This document shows, piece after piece, positions 54,189 to 62,937 of a DNA stretch of 64,000 bases. The stretch covers positions 1-64,000 of the forward strand of contig NZ_JANYGH010000067.1 in assembly GCF_025362475.1 (NCBI RefSeq), in the 5' to 3' direction. The notes under the pieces are model-generated. The model did no database searches. It had not been told where the DNA came from and was given only the letters and a program-made list of their open reading frames with translations. Numbering within the stretch: the first letter of the stretch is position 1; each line of letters opens with the position of its first letter. The translations under genes and the position numbers were made by a program. Source of the stretch: Mucilaginibacter sp. GTDB lineage: Bacteria; Bacteroidota; Bacteroidia; Sphingobacteriales; Sphingobacteriaceae.

Positions 54189-56891
54189 TTAGCAAGCCAA
54201 ATCAATTAAGTTTTGTTCAATGATATTCAATTTAGCTTCGGCATCAGCTCTTTTCCGTTGTTCAATTTCAATAACCTCGGGCTTGGCGTTGCTCATAAAG
54301 CGCTCATTACCAAGCTTTGCATTTACCGATTTCAGAAACCCTAAAAGGTATTCTTTCTCTTTTCCAAGCCTTGCACACTCAGCAACAGGGTCGAGATTTT
54401 GGCTTAAGGGAATAAAAAACTCATCAGTTGACGCAATAAAATTAACTGCCCCTATAACCTTATCATCAACCTCGCTAAACTGGCTTATATTACCCAACTT
54501 GGATATAATAGCCTGGTATTGCTGATAATTTACGCCTGAATTTGATTTATAGGATAGCTCAAGCGCCTCTTTAGGTGAGATTTGTTTTGTGTTACGAATA
54601 TTCCTGATTTGTGTAAGAACAATTTGAACGATCTCTACTTCGCTAATTAGCTGAGTATTTATTTCCCCAATGTTTGGCAATTGGGCAACAATACAACAAT
54701 CTTTTTCTGCACGTTCTCCAAGTAATTCATCATGCCAAAGCTCCTCCGTAAGGAAAGGCATAAAAGGGTGCAGCACCTTTAAAATATTTTCAAAATACTG
54801 AACGGTAGTAGTATACGTAACTTTATCAATAGGCTGCAGGTATACAGGCTTTATCATTTCAAGATACCAGGCACAGAAATCATCCCAAACCAGCTTATAG
54901 GTAGCCATCAACGCCTCCGATAAGCGGTACTGTGCAAAGTTATCTTCTATCTCGCCAAGGGCCTGGTTAAATCTGCTGCCAAACCATTCAATAGCTATCT
55001 CGTTTGGATTTGCCAGGCTTGCATCAACCTCCCAACCTTTTATCAGTTTAAAAGCGTTCCAAATTTTATTGGCAAAATTACGACCCTGCTCGCAGTAGCT
55101 TACATCAAACATCAAATCGTTACCTGCAGGCGAGCAAAGCAGCATACCTACCCTTACACCATCGGCACCGTATTGTTCAATAAGATCAAGCGGATCTGGC
55201 GAGTTGCCTAATGATTTTGACATTTTGCGGCCCAGCTTATCACGCACAATACCAGTTAGGTAAACGTTTTTAAACGGCGCCTGTCCCCTAAACTCGTGCC
55301 CGGCCATAATCATCCTGGCTACCCAAAAAAACAAGATCTCGGGAGCTGTTACCAGATCATTAGTTGGATAATAATAGTTGATATCGGCATTTTCAGGATC
55401 TTTAAATCCATTAAATACAGATATTGGCCATAACCATGAAGAGAACCAGGTATCAACAACATCGGGGTCTTGAGCTAGGTCCTGAATAGTAAGCTGTGGG
55501 TTTTTAGTTTTAAGCTTTGCCTCTTCTAAAGCTTCTTCAATATTTTTAGCAATAACAAATTCGCCGTTTGGTAAATACCATGCAGGTATTTGTTGTCCCC
55601 ACCATAACTGCCGGCTAATATTCCAGTCCCTAACGTTCTCCATCCAATGGCGGTAGGTGTTTATAAACTTTTCAGGAATCAGCTTTACTTCGCCATTTAA
55701 TACATAATCAAGGGCAGGCTTAGCCATTTCACTCATTTTGCAAAACCATTGCATGGATAGTTTTGGCTCAATCACCGCATCGGTACGTTCAGAAAAACCA
55801 ATTTGCGATTTGTAATCCTCTACCTTTGTTAAAGCACCGGCTTCATCCAACAGTACAGCAATTTTTTTACGTGCCGCAAAACGATCCTCGCCCACCAATA
55901 TTTGTGCTTTCTCGTTCAGCGTACCATCATCATTTAAAATATCAATAACCGGCAGGTTGTGTTTTTGCCCAAGTTCATAGTCATTCAAATCATGCGCAGG
56001 TGTAACCTTTAAACAGCCTGTACCAAAATCCATGGTAACATACTCATCCAAAATAACCGGGATCTCGCGGTTAATCAACGGGATAAAAACCGTTTTGCCA
56101 TGCAAATGCAAATACCGCTCATCATTAGGGTTGATACAGATAGCCGCGTCTGCCATAATTGTTTCCGGGCGGGTAGTGGCAATGGTTAAATAGTTGTGTG
56201 TTGCGTGTTGCGTGTTGCCGGTAGCTTCATCAGCAACCGATGATACCTCTTCACCCGCAACAGGCAACCCGTCACCCGCAACCGAGTACTTTATATAATA
56301 AAGCTTCTGATTAACTTCTTTCCTGATTACCTCCTCATCGCTCACCGCGGTTTTTCCCTGCGGATCCCAATTCACCATGCGTACACCGCGGTAAATTAGC
56401 CCCTTTTTATGTAAGTGGATAAAAGTATCTATCACGGCTTCGGATAAGTCCTCGTCCATGGTAAATTTGGTACGATCCCAATCGCAGGATGCACCTAATT
56501 TTTTAAGTTGTTCAAGGATGATACCGCCGTATTTTTCCTTCCACTCCCAGGCATAAGCCAAAAATTCGGGGCGGGTAAGGTCTTTTTTGCTAATGCCGCG
56601 TTCTTTAAGCATGGCAACAACCTTTGCTTCAGTAGCAATACTGGCGTGGTCGGTTCCGGGAACCCAGCAGGCATTTTTCCCCTTCATACGGGCACGGCGC
56701 ACCAATACATCCTGTATAGTATTGTTCAACATATGGCCCATATGCAAGACCCCGGTAACATTTGGCGGCGGAATGACTATTGTATAGGGCTCGCGCTCAT
56801 CGGGCACCGACTTAAAAAAATCGTGCTTTAACCAGTAACTGTACCATTTATCCTCGGTTTCTTTAGGCAAATACGTTTTAGAAATACTCAT
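54189..56891 (-). CDS. valS: valyl-tRNA synthetase
   Basis: 900 residues from the ATG at 56891 (MSISKTYLPKETED). Class I signatures are PNVTGVLHMGHML (HIGH) and GRKMSKSLGN (KMSKS). The CP1 editing domain has ATTRPETIMAD, and there is a C-terminal coiled-coil arm. Residues about 204-233 form a 30-residue insertion in the variable loop just before YLTIATTRPET, encoded by a dispersed repeat that also sits in lysA. It is an essential enzyme, so the insertion must be tolerated. Exact TACATTTG and TATTTTTG -7-like sequences precede the start. Confidence 0.94.
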   Translation of the reverse strand: MSISKTYLPKETEDKWYSYWLKHDFFKSVPDEREPYTIVIPPPNVTGVLHMGHMLNNTIQDVLVRRARMKGKNACWVPGTDHASIATEAKVVAMLKERGISKKDLTRPEFLAYAWEWKEKYGGIILEQLKKLGASCDWDRTKFTMDEDLSEAVIDTFIHLHKKGLIYRGVRMVNWDPQGKTAVSDEEVIRKEVNQKLYYIKYSVAGDGLPVAGEEVSSVADEATGNTQHATHNYLTIATTRPETIMADAAICINPNDERYLHLHGKTVFIPLINREIPVILDEYVTMDFGTGCLKVTPAHDLNDYELGQKHNLPVIDILNDDGTLNEKAQILVGEDRFAARKKIAVLLDEAGALTKVEDYKSQIGFSERTDAVIEPKLSMQWFCKMSEMAKPALDYVLNGEVKLIPEKFINTYRHWMENVRDWNISRQLWWGQQIPAWYLPNGEFVIAKNIEEALEEAKLKTKNPQLTIQDLAQDPDVVDTWFSSWLWPISVFNGFKDPENADINYYYPTNDLVTAPEILFFWVARMIMAGHEFRGQAPFKNVYLTGIVRDKLGRKMSKSLGNSPDPLDLIEQYGADGVRVGMLLCSPAGNDLMFDVSYCEQGRNFANKIWNAFKLIKGWEVDASLANPNEIAIEWFGSRFNQALGEIEDNFAQYRLSEALMATYKLVWDDFCAWYLEMIKPVYLQPIDKVTYTTTVQYFENILKVLHPFMPFLTEELWHDELLGERAEKDCCIVAQLPNIGEINTQLISEVEIVQIVLTQIRNIRNTKQISPKEALELSYKSNSGVNYQQYQAIISKLGNISQFSEVDDKVIGAVNFIASTDEFFIPLSQNLDPVAECARLGKEKEYLLGFLKSVNAKLGNERFMSNAKPEVIEIEQRKRADAEAKLNIIEQNLIDLAC
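56193..56282. repeat. in-frame repeat inserted in valS
   Basis: 90 bases, 30 codons. On the plus strand, TCACCCGCAAC occurs twice (56251-56261, 56272-56282), 21 bases apart, near one edge, and GTTGCGTGTTGCGTGTTGCC is near the other. The edges GTTGCGGGT and ACACGCAAC (coding sense) form an 8/9 inverted repeat. It shares 16 exact bases with lysA. Confidence 0.8.
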
Positions 56892-57148
56892 AACGCGCAA
56901 AAATAAGCAAATGTATGAATAGTTGCAGGGCTTTTTTGGTTCGGTTTGCGGGAATCTGGATCAGGAGGTTGAGGATGTTGCCGGAGGCTGGTTAACCGCC
57001 CAACATTTCAAACTTATTTTCTCAAAACCCACGGCTCTAAAACTATAAATCTTAACAGGCCCCCCGTAACCCGCTTCCCTCAACCAACGTTTCATCACAA
57101 TATTTTTACATTTAAAAAGTTATTATATAAAATAAAGCACTAACAAGC

Positions 57149-57235
57149 ATGAAATCAATGCATATACATCGCTTCTGGGTTGACATTTTAAAAAGATCAA
57201 AGCTGGATTTTGTGATAAACTGGTTCAATCGTTAA
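57149..57235 (+). CDS. possible 28-residue small protein
   Basis: ATG to TAA, 28 codons, basic and aromatic-rich (MKSMHIHRFWVDILK, then SKLDFVINWFNR). It could form one amphipathic or interfacial helix. A hairpin with a T-run begins directly at the stop codon, which supports a real transcription unit. No recognised family. This could be chance. Confidence 0.35.
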   Translation: MKSMHIHRFWVDILKRSKLDFVINWFNR

Positions 57236-57264
57236 ACGGCCACCCCTGCCGGTTGTAGGTTTTT
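57235..57264 (+). terminator. terminator-like hairpin
   Basis: AACGGC (57235-57240) pairs with GCCGGTT (57248-57254) with one bulged base; then TTTTT at 57260-57264. Confidence 0.5.
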
Positions 57265-57732
57265 ATTAGTTTTCATTAACCTTAATTTTTAAGAAATTAA
57301 AGTTCTGTACTTTGTACTATTAGGGTATTGATCCCATGGGCACGTCTTTGCTATTGAAGGCAATAAATCTCCGAACGTAGCCGAATTCTCGGAATTAAGG
57401 AACTAAGCCTGTATTATCCTATTTCATCTAGTATTATATTTTACTGTTCACGCCGGCTTCAAAAATCCCATCTTAAAGAGTATCTTGTACTAGACGGGCG
57501 TACGCAGTTACGGATGAACTTAATGTATTGAACAGCTGTATATCAGAAATGCAAAAAGCGGTTCAATTAAAAAAACATATATTTTCTTGAAATACAACTA
57601 TTTACAACAATAATATTTCTAAAACAGCATAATCCGGATTCTGAACATATATAGCTAAAATCAGAACACCCGCTTTGCCCAAACTTTACAACCTTCAAAC
57701 ATTTCCGCATTACAACATCTCACTCAAACTCC

Positions 57733-57740
57733 TATCTTTG
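57733..57740 (+). promoter_or_regulatory. -7 element, near-leaderless
   Basis: Exact TATCTTTG, 8 bases before the ATG of the MBL-rhodanese gene. No good -33 element. The transcript would start almost at the start codon. Confidence 0.5.
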
Positions 57741-57748
57741 CAGCTGAT

Positions 57749-59089
57749 ATGATTATCCAGCAATTCTACGATAAAGGGTTGGCGCATGCATCTTACGCCG
57801 TGATTCGTTCAGGTAAAATGATCGTTATTGATCCGGCGCGTAACCCGCAGCCTTATTATGATTTCGCGGCCCAGCATGATGCTGATCTTGTGGGCGTTAT
57901 TGAAACTCATCCCCATGCGGATTTTGTCAGCTCACACCTCGAAATACATAAAGCTACCAATGCTGTTATCTATTGTAGTAAGCTAACCGCTGCAACATAT
58001 CCGCACGAAACCTTTGATGATGGTGATGTTATCCAGCTAAATGATATTAAGCTAAAAGCCATTAATACACCGGGGCATTCGCCAGATTCCATCTGTATTT
58101 TGCTGGAAGACGAAAAAGGCAAAGAAACCGCCATTTTCACAGGTGATACCCTGTTTGTTGGTGACGTTGGCCGCCCCGACTTGCGCGAAAACGTTGGCAA
58201 CATTACCGCAAAAAAAGAAGAACTGGCCGGGCAAATGTACCAAAGCACCCGCCAAAAATTGATGACGCTGCCAAAAAATGTTGTGGTTTACCCTGCGCAT
58301 GGCCCAGGTTCACTGTGCGGCAAAAATATGAGCCCTGACCTGCAAAGCACTATCGGTCGCGAGCTGCTTGAAAACTATGCCCTGCAATTGATGGATGAGG
58401 TTACTTTTGTTAAAACCCTCACTACTGATCAACCATTTGTGCCTAAGTATTTTGAGTACGATGTGGAGCTTAATAAAAACGGTGCGCCAGCATTTCAGCA
58501 AAGCGTAGATAGTATCGCAAAAATCGATGCCGATATTCAACTAACTGAAGGCGTCACTATAATTGACAGTCGCCCCAAAAAAGCATTCAGAGTAGCTCAC
58601 CTAAAAGGCGCGATCAACCTGCAGGATGGGGAAAAATTTGAAACCTGGTTAGGATCAATACTTAAGCCAACTGAAAATTTTTACCTGATAGCAGAAGATG
58701 AAGCTACCGCCGACATATTAATTAAAAAGGCGGCAAAAATAGGGTATGAAAGCAATATTATTGCAACGCTTCAATACCCTCAAAACACAGCCGAAAAATT
58801 GGACGATCTGCATTTGGAAGATTTTAAAGCTAACCCCGAAAACTACACCATTGTGGATGTTCGCAACCAGAGTGAGGTAAGTGAAAGCAAGGCATTTAAA
58901 ACAGCCATTAACATTCCCCTGCCTGAACTACGCGAACGCGTTGCTGAGATCCCAACAGATAAACCTATTGTTATTCACTGTGCTGCCGGATATCGTTCTG
59001 CAGCAGCAACCAGTATTGTGGCAGCCCAAATAAATACCGTACCGGTTTATGATTTGAGCGAACAAATAGCTGAGTTTTTAGTTCATTGA
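57749..59089 (+). CDS. MBL-fold hydrolase with two rhodanese domains
   Basis: 446 residues. The N-terminal metallo-beta-lactamase domain (about 1-220) has THPHADFVSSH and the HTPGHSPDS and GDTLFVGDVGRPDL segments of persulfide dioxygenase/ETHE1-like enzymes. The first rhodanese domain (about 255-335) has no active-site Cys. The second (about 345-446) has CAAGYRS with the catalytic Cys. It probably handles sulfane sulfur in the cytoplasm. mnmD follows after 84 bases. Confidence 0.88.
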   Translation: MIIQQFYDKGLAHASYAVIRSGKMIVIDPARNPQPYYDFAAQHDADLVGVIETHPHADFVSSHLEIHKATNAVIYCSKLTAATYPHETFDDGDVIQLNDIKLKAINTPGHSPDSICILLEDEKGKETAIFTGDTLFVGDVGRPDLRENVGNITAKKEELAGQMYQSTRQKLMTLPKNVVVYPAHGPGSLCGKNMSPDLQSTIGRELLENYALQLMDEVTFVKTLTTDQPFVPKYFEYDVELNKNGAPAFQQSVDSIAKIDADIQLTEGVTIIDSRPKKAFRVAHLKGAINLQDGEKFETWLGSILKPTENFYLIAEDEATADILIKKAAKIGYESNIIATLQYPQNTAEKLDDLHLEDFKANPENYTIVDVRNQSEVSESKAFKTAINIPLPELRERVAEIPTDKPIVIHCAAGYRSAAATSIVAAQINTVPVYDLSEQIAEFLVH

Positions 59090-59173
59090 TAATGGTTCAT
59101 GAGCCACTTTTTCATGGTCCGGGCTTTCTTCGCTAAAAACCATGATTAATAATGAACAACTAATTTTTCTACC

Positions 59174-59857
59174 ATGAGCCACGAACTAACCATAGTCACC
59201 ACTGCAGATGGTTCAAAAACCATTTACAATGCCCAGGTCGGCGAACTTTACCACTCGCGTAATGGAGCCTTACAGGAGAGTCAACATGTATTTGTTAATT
59301 CTGGCCTAAGCTATTTTTTAGCTGATACTGGTGTAAATGTAGTGAGCATCCTTGAAGTAGGCTTTGGCACTGGTTTAAACTTTTTATTAAGTGCCGATTT
59401 GTGTATTGCTAAAAAGATCCAACTTAATTATACCGGCATTGAGGCCTATCCGCTAACGTCTCAAATGATGGCGCAAACAGGGTACGATGAATATACCTCG
59501 CCGCAACTATGGCAAACTTACCTGGAGAAATATCCTGAAGCGTTACAGACCAAAGTTAACCTTGTTAATTATATCCAGCTTAATATTGCTGGTGAAACAC
59601 TCCTGAATTTTAAGGTTGATGAAAAGTATGATATCATTTATTTTGATGCCTTTGCAGCTTCCCGCCAACCCGAAATGTGGGAAGAAGAAGCTATAAACCA
59701 TGTGGTAAACTTTTTAAAGCCGGGAGGTGTATTTGTTACTTACGCCATAACCGGCAACCTTAAACGAATGCTGAAAGCCCTTGGTTTAAAAATAGAAAAA
59801 GCCCCGGGCGCCGCCGGAAAAAGGGAAATGCTCAGGGCTGTTAAACCTAACGCTTAG
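59174..59857 (+). CDS. mnmD: tRNA 5-aminomethyl-2-thiouridine methyltransferase (MnmD)
   Basis: 227 residues, corresponding to the methyltransferase half of MnmC only (no FAD oxidase half). The SAM motif is EVGFGTGLNF and the catalytic-loop DAFAASRQPEMW is the DAFAPxxxPxMW type. It would methylate nm5s2U to mnm5s2U in tRNA wobble uridines. Cytoplasmic. The sulfur-handling neighbour may be coincidence. Confidence 0.85.
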   Translation: MSHELTIVTTADGSKTIYNAQVGELYHSRNGALQESQHVFVNSGLSYFLADTGVNVVSILEVGFGTGLNFLLSADLCIAKKIQLNYTGIEAYPLTSQMMAQTGYDEYTSPQLWQTYLEKYPEALQTKVNLVNYIQLNIAGETLLNFKVDEKYDIIYFDAFAASRQPEMWEEEAINHVVNFLKPGGVFVTYAITGNLKRMLKALGLKIEKAPGAAGKREMLRAVKPNA

Positions 59858-59887
59858 GTAAGTCTATTCTCTAAAAAAAATTTGTCA

Positions 59888-59926
59888 TTTAATGTTGGTT
59901 TACATAAACCTGAAACCAACATTAAA
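59888..59926 (-). terminator. terminator whose stem includes the last codons
   Basis: Perfect 14-bp arms TTTAATGTTGGTTT (59888-59901) / AAACCAACATTAAA (59913-59926). The second arm lies inside the 3' end of the outer-membrane protein gene (stop at 59900-59902). On the minus strand it is followed by TGACAAATTTTTTTT. It may also stop the convergent mnmD transcript. Confidence 0.8.
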
Positions 59927-60736
59927 CTTTAAGGTAAAACCATTATTTGCAGGTAATTCACGATAGGCCGCAAACTGCCCCTGCGCAAAATTGCTCCTGG
60001 TAGCGTAAATAATTGGACCACCACAAAGCGTAAACGCAAAGCGCGAACCTGATGGCGCGTAATTTACAGATGGCCCCACCAATAACCGTGCACCGCCTTC
60101 TGCCTCATCGCTTTGCCAAAAACCTTCCAGGTCCTGCCCTACTGCTTCAACCCCGGCAAAAAACTGACCGCTGATATGGCGATGTAGTCCGATACTTGTA
60201 ATAATGTCAAGTCCATCCCGCCTGGCATCAAAAGCTTTTTCCAATCTAACGTTTGCCCCAACTTTCCAGGAAGTAACATCATAAGCAGCTGTTATGCGGC
60301 TAAATGCAACATTGTCATTATTAAACTCATGCCTGAAACCTAAACCGGCACCAATTCTAAATCCCATGGGTTGATTTCCACCAATAAAATCACGTAATAA
60401 CTCGGCCTGTTGCAAGGTATGCACACCACCATTGTTACTAAAACCAGTACCTAAAGTTGCCAGGAAGGTAAACTTCTGACCCAAATATCCTTTAACAGAA
60501 ATGTTTTGATCTACACCATCAAACCCAATTGGCGTAACCGTGTGTTCGCCATAGCCGCCAGAATAGTTTACACTCCAGTTTCTGCCCGAAGGATTTAAGG
60601 TATTAATGGTATACAAAAAAGGCTGGGGCTGTTCTAATGAGCTGCTTTGCTCGGTTGTTTTCATCAATTGCTGTGCACCGCAAAAATTAGTAAGCAAAAA
60701 TAAAACACACATAGTCAGGTAAAAATTCTTCATCAT
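59900..60736 (-). CDS. outer-membrane beta-barrel-like protein
   Basis: 278 residues with a signal peptide (about 1-20). Alternating strands rich in Gly and aromatics, ending in NVGFRFM (terminal aromatic strand), suggest a small barrel. No family recognised. Two ATGs start it in tandem; the second (60733) is equally likely. The gene's last codons form part of the terminator. Confidence 0.65.
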   Translation of the reverse strand: MMKNFYLTMCVLFLLTNFCGAQQLMKTTEQSSSLEQPQPFLYTINTLNPSGRNWSVNYSGGYGEHTVTPIGFDGVDQNISVKGYLGQKFTFLATLGTGFSNNGGVHTLQQAELLRDFIGGNQPMGFRIGAGLGFRHEFNNDNVAFSRITAAYDVTSWKVGANVRLEKAFDARRDGLDIITSIGLHRHISGQFFAGVEAVGQDLEGFWQSDEAEGGARLLVGPSVNYAPSGSRFAFTLCGGPIIYATRSNFAQGQFAAYRELPANNGFTLKFNVGFRFM

Positions 60737-60802
60737 AGTTAGGATTTTAAAGTTTGCTAATAAAGTTAAATAATATTAGCTTTAAATTAATAGTGTGATA
60801 AG

Positions 60803-60831
60803 TTTGCATTAAAGATGTTATCCTACATTTG
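60803..60831 (+). promoter_or_regulatory. promoter of mazG
   Basis: TTTG (60803-60806), 17-base spacer, exact TACATTTG (60824-60831). The ATG is 27 bases downstream. Confidence 0.55.
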
Positions 60832-60858
60832 CAGTATTATATTACTTACGTACATCTT

Positions 60859-61662
60859 ATGCCTCTAAAAGCTCCCGAAACTGCCCCTACTTCAACCATC
60901 GCATTTCAACGTTTACTTATTATTATGGACGATCTCAGGGCCAATTGCCCATGGGATAAAAAGCAAACACTTGAAAGCCTCAGACACCTTACTATCGAGG
61001 AAACCTACGAGTTAAGCGACGCCATTTTGGGCGATGACATGCAGGAGATAAAAAAAGAGCTTGGCGATATTATGCTGCACCTGGTTTTCTATGCTAAAAT
61101 AGCTTCAGAAACTAATGATTTTACCATTACAGATGTACTAAACAGCGTTTGCGACAAACTGATTAACCGTCACCCACATATTTATGGCGACGTTGAAGTA
61201 CAGAACGAAGAAGATGTAAAACGCAACTGGGAACAAATTAAGCTTAAAGAGGGTAACAAATCTGTTTTGGGTGGGGTACCGTCTTCATTACCTGCATTGG
61301 TAAAAGCATCCCGCATACAGGAAAAAGCACGGGGCGTAGGTTTTGATTGGGAGGAAAAAAACCAGGTTTGGGCCAAAGTGGAAGAAGAAATGCAGGAGTT
61401 TAAAAACGAATTTAATGCCGAAGACGAAACCACCATTGACCATGAAAAGGCCGAAGGCGAATTTGGCGATCTGCTATTTTCACTCATTAACTATGCACGC
61501 TTTATCAATATAAACCCGGAGAATGCATTGGAGAAAACTAACCAAAAATTCATCAAACGCTTTCAATACCTGGAGCTTAAGGCCAAAGAAAACGGCAAGC
61601 ACCTACAGGATATGAGCCTTGCCGAAATGGATGTTTTCTGGAATGAAGCAAAAAAACTTTAA
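60859..61662 (+). CDS. mazG: nucleoside triphosphate pyrophosphohydrolase MazG
   Basis: 267 residues from the ATG at 60859 (MPLKAPETAPTST); the frame is open for ten further codons from a TTG. There are two MazG domains (about 20-120 and 150-250). The first has CPWDKKQTLESLRHLTIEETYEL with the EExxE metal motif, and the second has FGDLLFSLINYAR. It hydrolyses NTPs and ppGpp-related nucleotides, a housekeeping enzyme. The small MazG-like protein at 43503-43973 is separate. Confidence 0.92.
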   Translation: MPLKAPETAPTSTIAFQRLLIIMDDLRANCPWDKKQTLESLRHLTIEETYELSDAILGDDMQEIKKELGDIMLHLVFYAKIASETNDFTITDVLNSVCDKLINRHPHIYGDVEVQNEEDVKRNWEQIKLKEGNKSVLGGVPSSLPALVKASRIQEKARGVGFDWEEKNQVWAKVEEEMQEFKNEFNAEDETTIDHEKAEGEFGDLLFSLINYARFININPENALEKTNQKFIKRFQYLELKAKENGKHLQDMSLAEMDVFWNEAKKL

Positions 61663-61728
61663 GAATATGATAACCCATTGTAGCGTTTTGGTTATAAATA
61701 CCGTAATAGCAGTTAAATAACAAAGATT

Positions 61729-62172
61729 ATGAAACGAAATTTATTTTATTTACTACCATTATTGTTAACATTAGGTGTAGCTTGTTCACCAAAATCAGAT
61801 CCAATTGTAATCCCTACCCCTACCGGAACTTTTAATGGTTTGTTTAGATTATTAACCAAAAACTCAACTACCGGTAAATATGATACATTGAAAGATACCA
61901 TCATTTTAAAAATGAACGCTTCTTTCCATTTTGCAGTAGTGGCAGATACTACAGTAAAACATGCCGGCAGCCACGGAACATTTGCTTTTGATAGTAATTA
62001 TATTCAATTTAACGATAGCACTTTTAAAGCATCAGCGCCACGTACAAAAAACCACTTAGTTGGTGTTTACCAGTATCTTTATGATGGTAAAAACTTTAAA
62101 ATGTTACGTGCAAGTTCGTCAATCAATCCGGATACTATAGGCAGGTATGATCTTGTAAAATCAGCAAATTAA
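61729..62172 (+). CDS. small lipoprotein
   Basis: 147 residues with a lipoprotein signal peptide; the lipobox is GVACS (Cys19). The mature domain is beta-rich (TGTFNGLFRLLTKNSTTGKY), probably a small periplasmic sandwich. No known family. A terminator follows at 62189-62224. Confidence 0.72.
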   Translation: MKRNLFYLLPLLLTLGVACSPKSDPIVIPTPTGTFNGLFRLLTKNSTTGKYDTLKDTIILKMNASFHFAVVADTTVKHAGSHGTFAFDSNYIQFNDSTFKASAPRTKNHLVGVYQYLYDGKNFKMLRASSSINPDTIGRYDLVKSAN

Positions 62173-62188
62173 TTATTGTTTATAACTG

Positions 62189-62224
62189 AACAGCCATCGC
62201 TTAAAATACGGCGATGGCTGTTTT
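62189..62224 (+). terminator. intrinsic terminator
   Basis: 12-bp perfect stem AACAGCCATCGC / GCGATGGCTGTT with a 10-base loop and a short T-run. Confidence 0.85.
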
Positions 62225-62382
62225 AAATGTTACAAGCCTTTTGTTAATGTCAACAGTTAGCCATAACTGTTAACATTACTCCGATCGATAAAAAATCTTT
62301 TTTTTATTTGTATCAATAATGTTATCTACTGCGTAATAACATTAAAACCAACAATATATTTAAGCGGAATTAAACACACTTA

Positions 62383-62937
62383 ATGCATCCACCCAAGCGC
62401 ATTACTGAAGAAGAGATCATCAGCCAATGCAAAAAAGGCAGCCTTAAATACCAGGAAATGCTGTATAAGCAGTTTTATGGCTACGCTATGGGTATAAGCT
62501 TACGCTACAGCCTTAATCGTGATGATGCGTTAGAAGCCGTAAATGATGCTTTTATAAAAGTGTTTAATGCAGTACATAATTATAATACCGATAAACCCTT
62601 TAAAGCCTGGTTACGCACAATTGTGGTAAACACGGCAATAGATCGACGTCGCAAAGATCTTAAATTCCAGTTAAATATTGATTTGGATAATGCCGCGCCA
62701 ATTAGCAGTAATGTAAGTACGGTTGATAATTTGAATGCACAGGATATATTAAAATTGATGAATGAGCTGCCTGCTATACAGCTCACCATATTCAATATGT
62801 ATGAAATAGATGGTTATAATCATGATGAAATTGGTAGTATGTTAGCTATCCCGGCAAGCTCATCGCGCGTTTACCTGAGCCGGGCTAAAGAACGATTAAG
62901 AAAAATAATAACGCAAGAGGCACAAAACCATGGATGA
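62383..62937 (+). CDS. ECF-type RNA polymerase sigma factor
   Basis: 184 residues with region 2 (LYKQFYGYAMGISLRYSLN, then DDALEAVNDAFIKVF) and region 4 (ELPAIQLTIFNMYEIDGYNH). It initiates transcription of a defined regulon. The stop overlaps the next ORF by eight bases (ATGGATGA), so the two are translationally coupled, a typical arrangement with an anti-sigma or partner gene. Confidence 0.9.
   Translation: MHPPKRITEEEIISQCKKGSLKYQEMLYKQFYGYAMGISLRYSLNRDDALEAVNDAFIKVFNAVHNYNTDKPFKAWLRTIVVNTAIDRRRKDLKFQLNIDLDNAAPISSNVSTVDNLNAQDILKLMNELPAIQLTIFNMYEIDGYNHDEIGSMLAIPASSSRVYLSRAKERLRKIITQEAQNHG

Larger units (their letters stand above)
56892..57748. other. 857-base gene-free region with one possible mini-gene
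   Basis: No long frame, tRNA, rRNA or known RNA motif was found on either strand. The only structured item is a 28-codon frame followed by a terminator-like hairpin (57149-57264). The rest, including the GC-varied segment 57330-57560, shows only short local inverted repeats (CTAGTA / TACTAG) that I could not assign. Confidence 0.55.

Noticed and set aside
59088..59170. Possible repeat of GGTTCATGA type between the MBL and mnmD genes
   Set aside because: The inner similarity is weak and no second copy is visible in the window.
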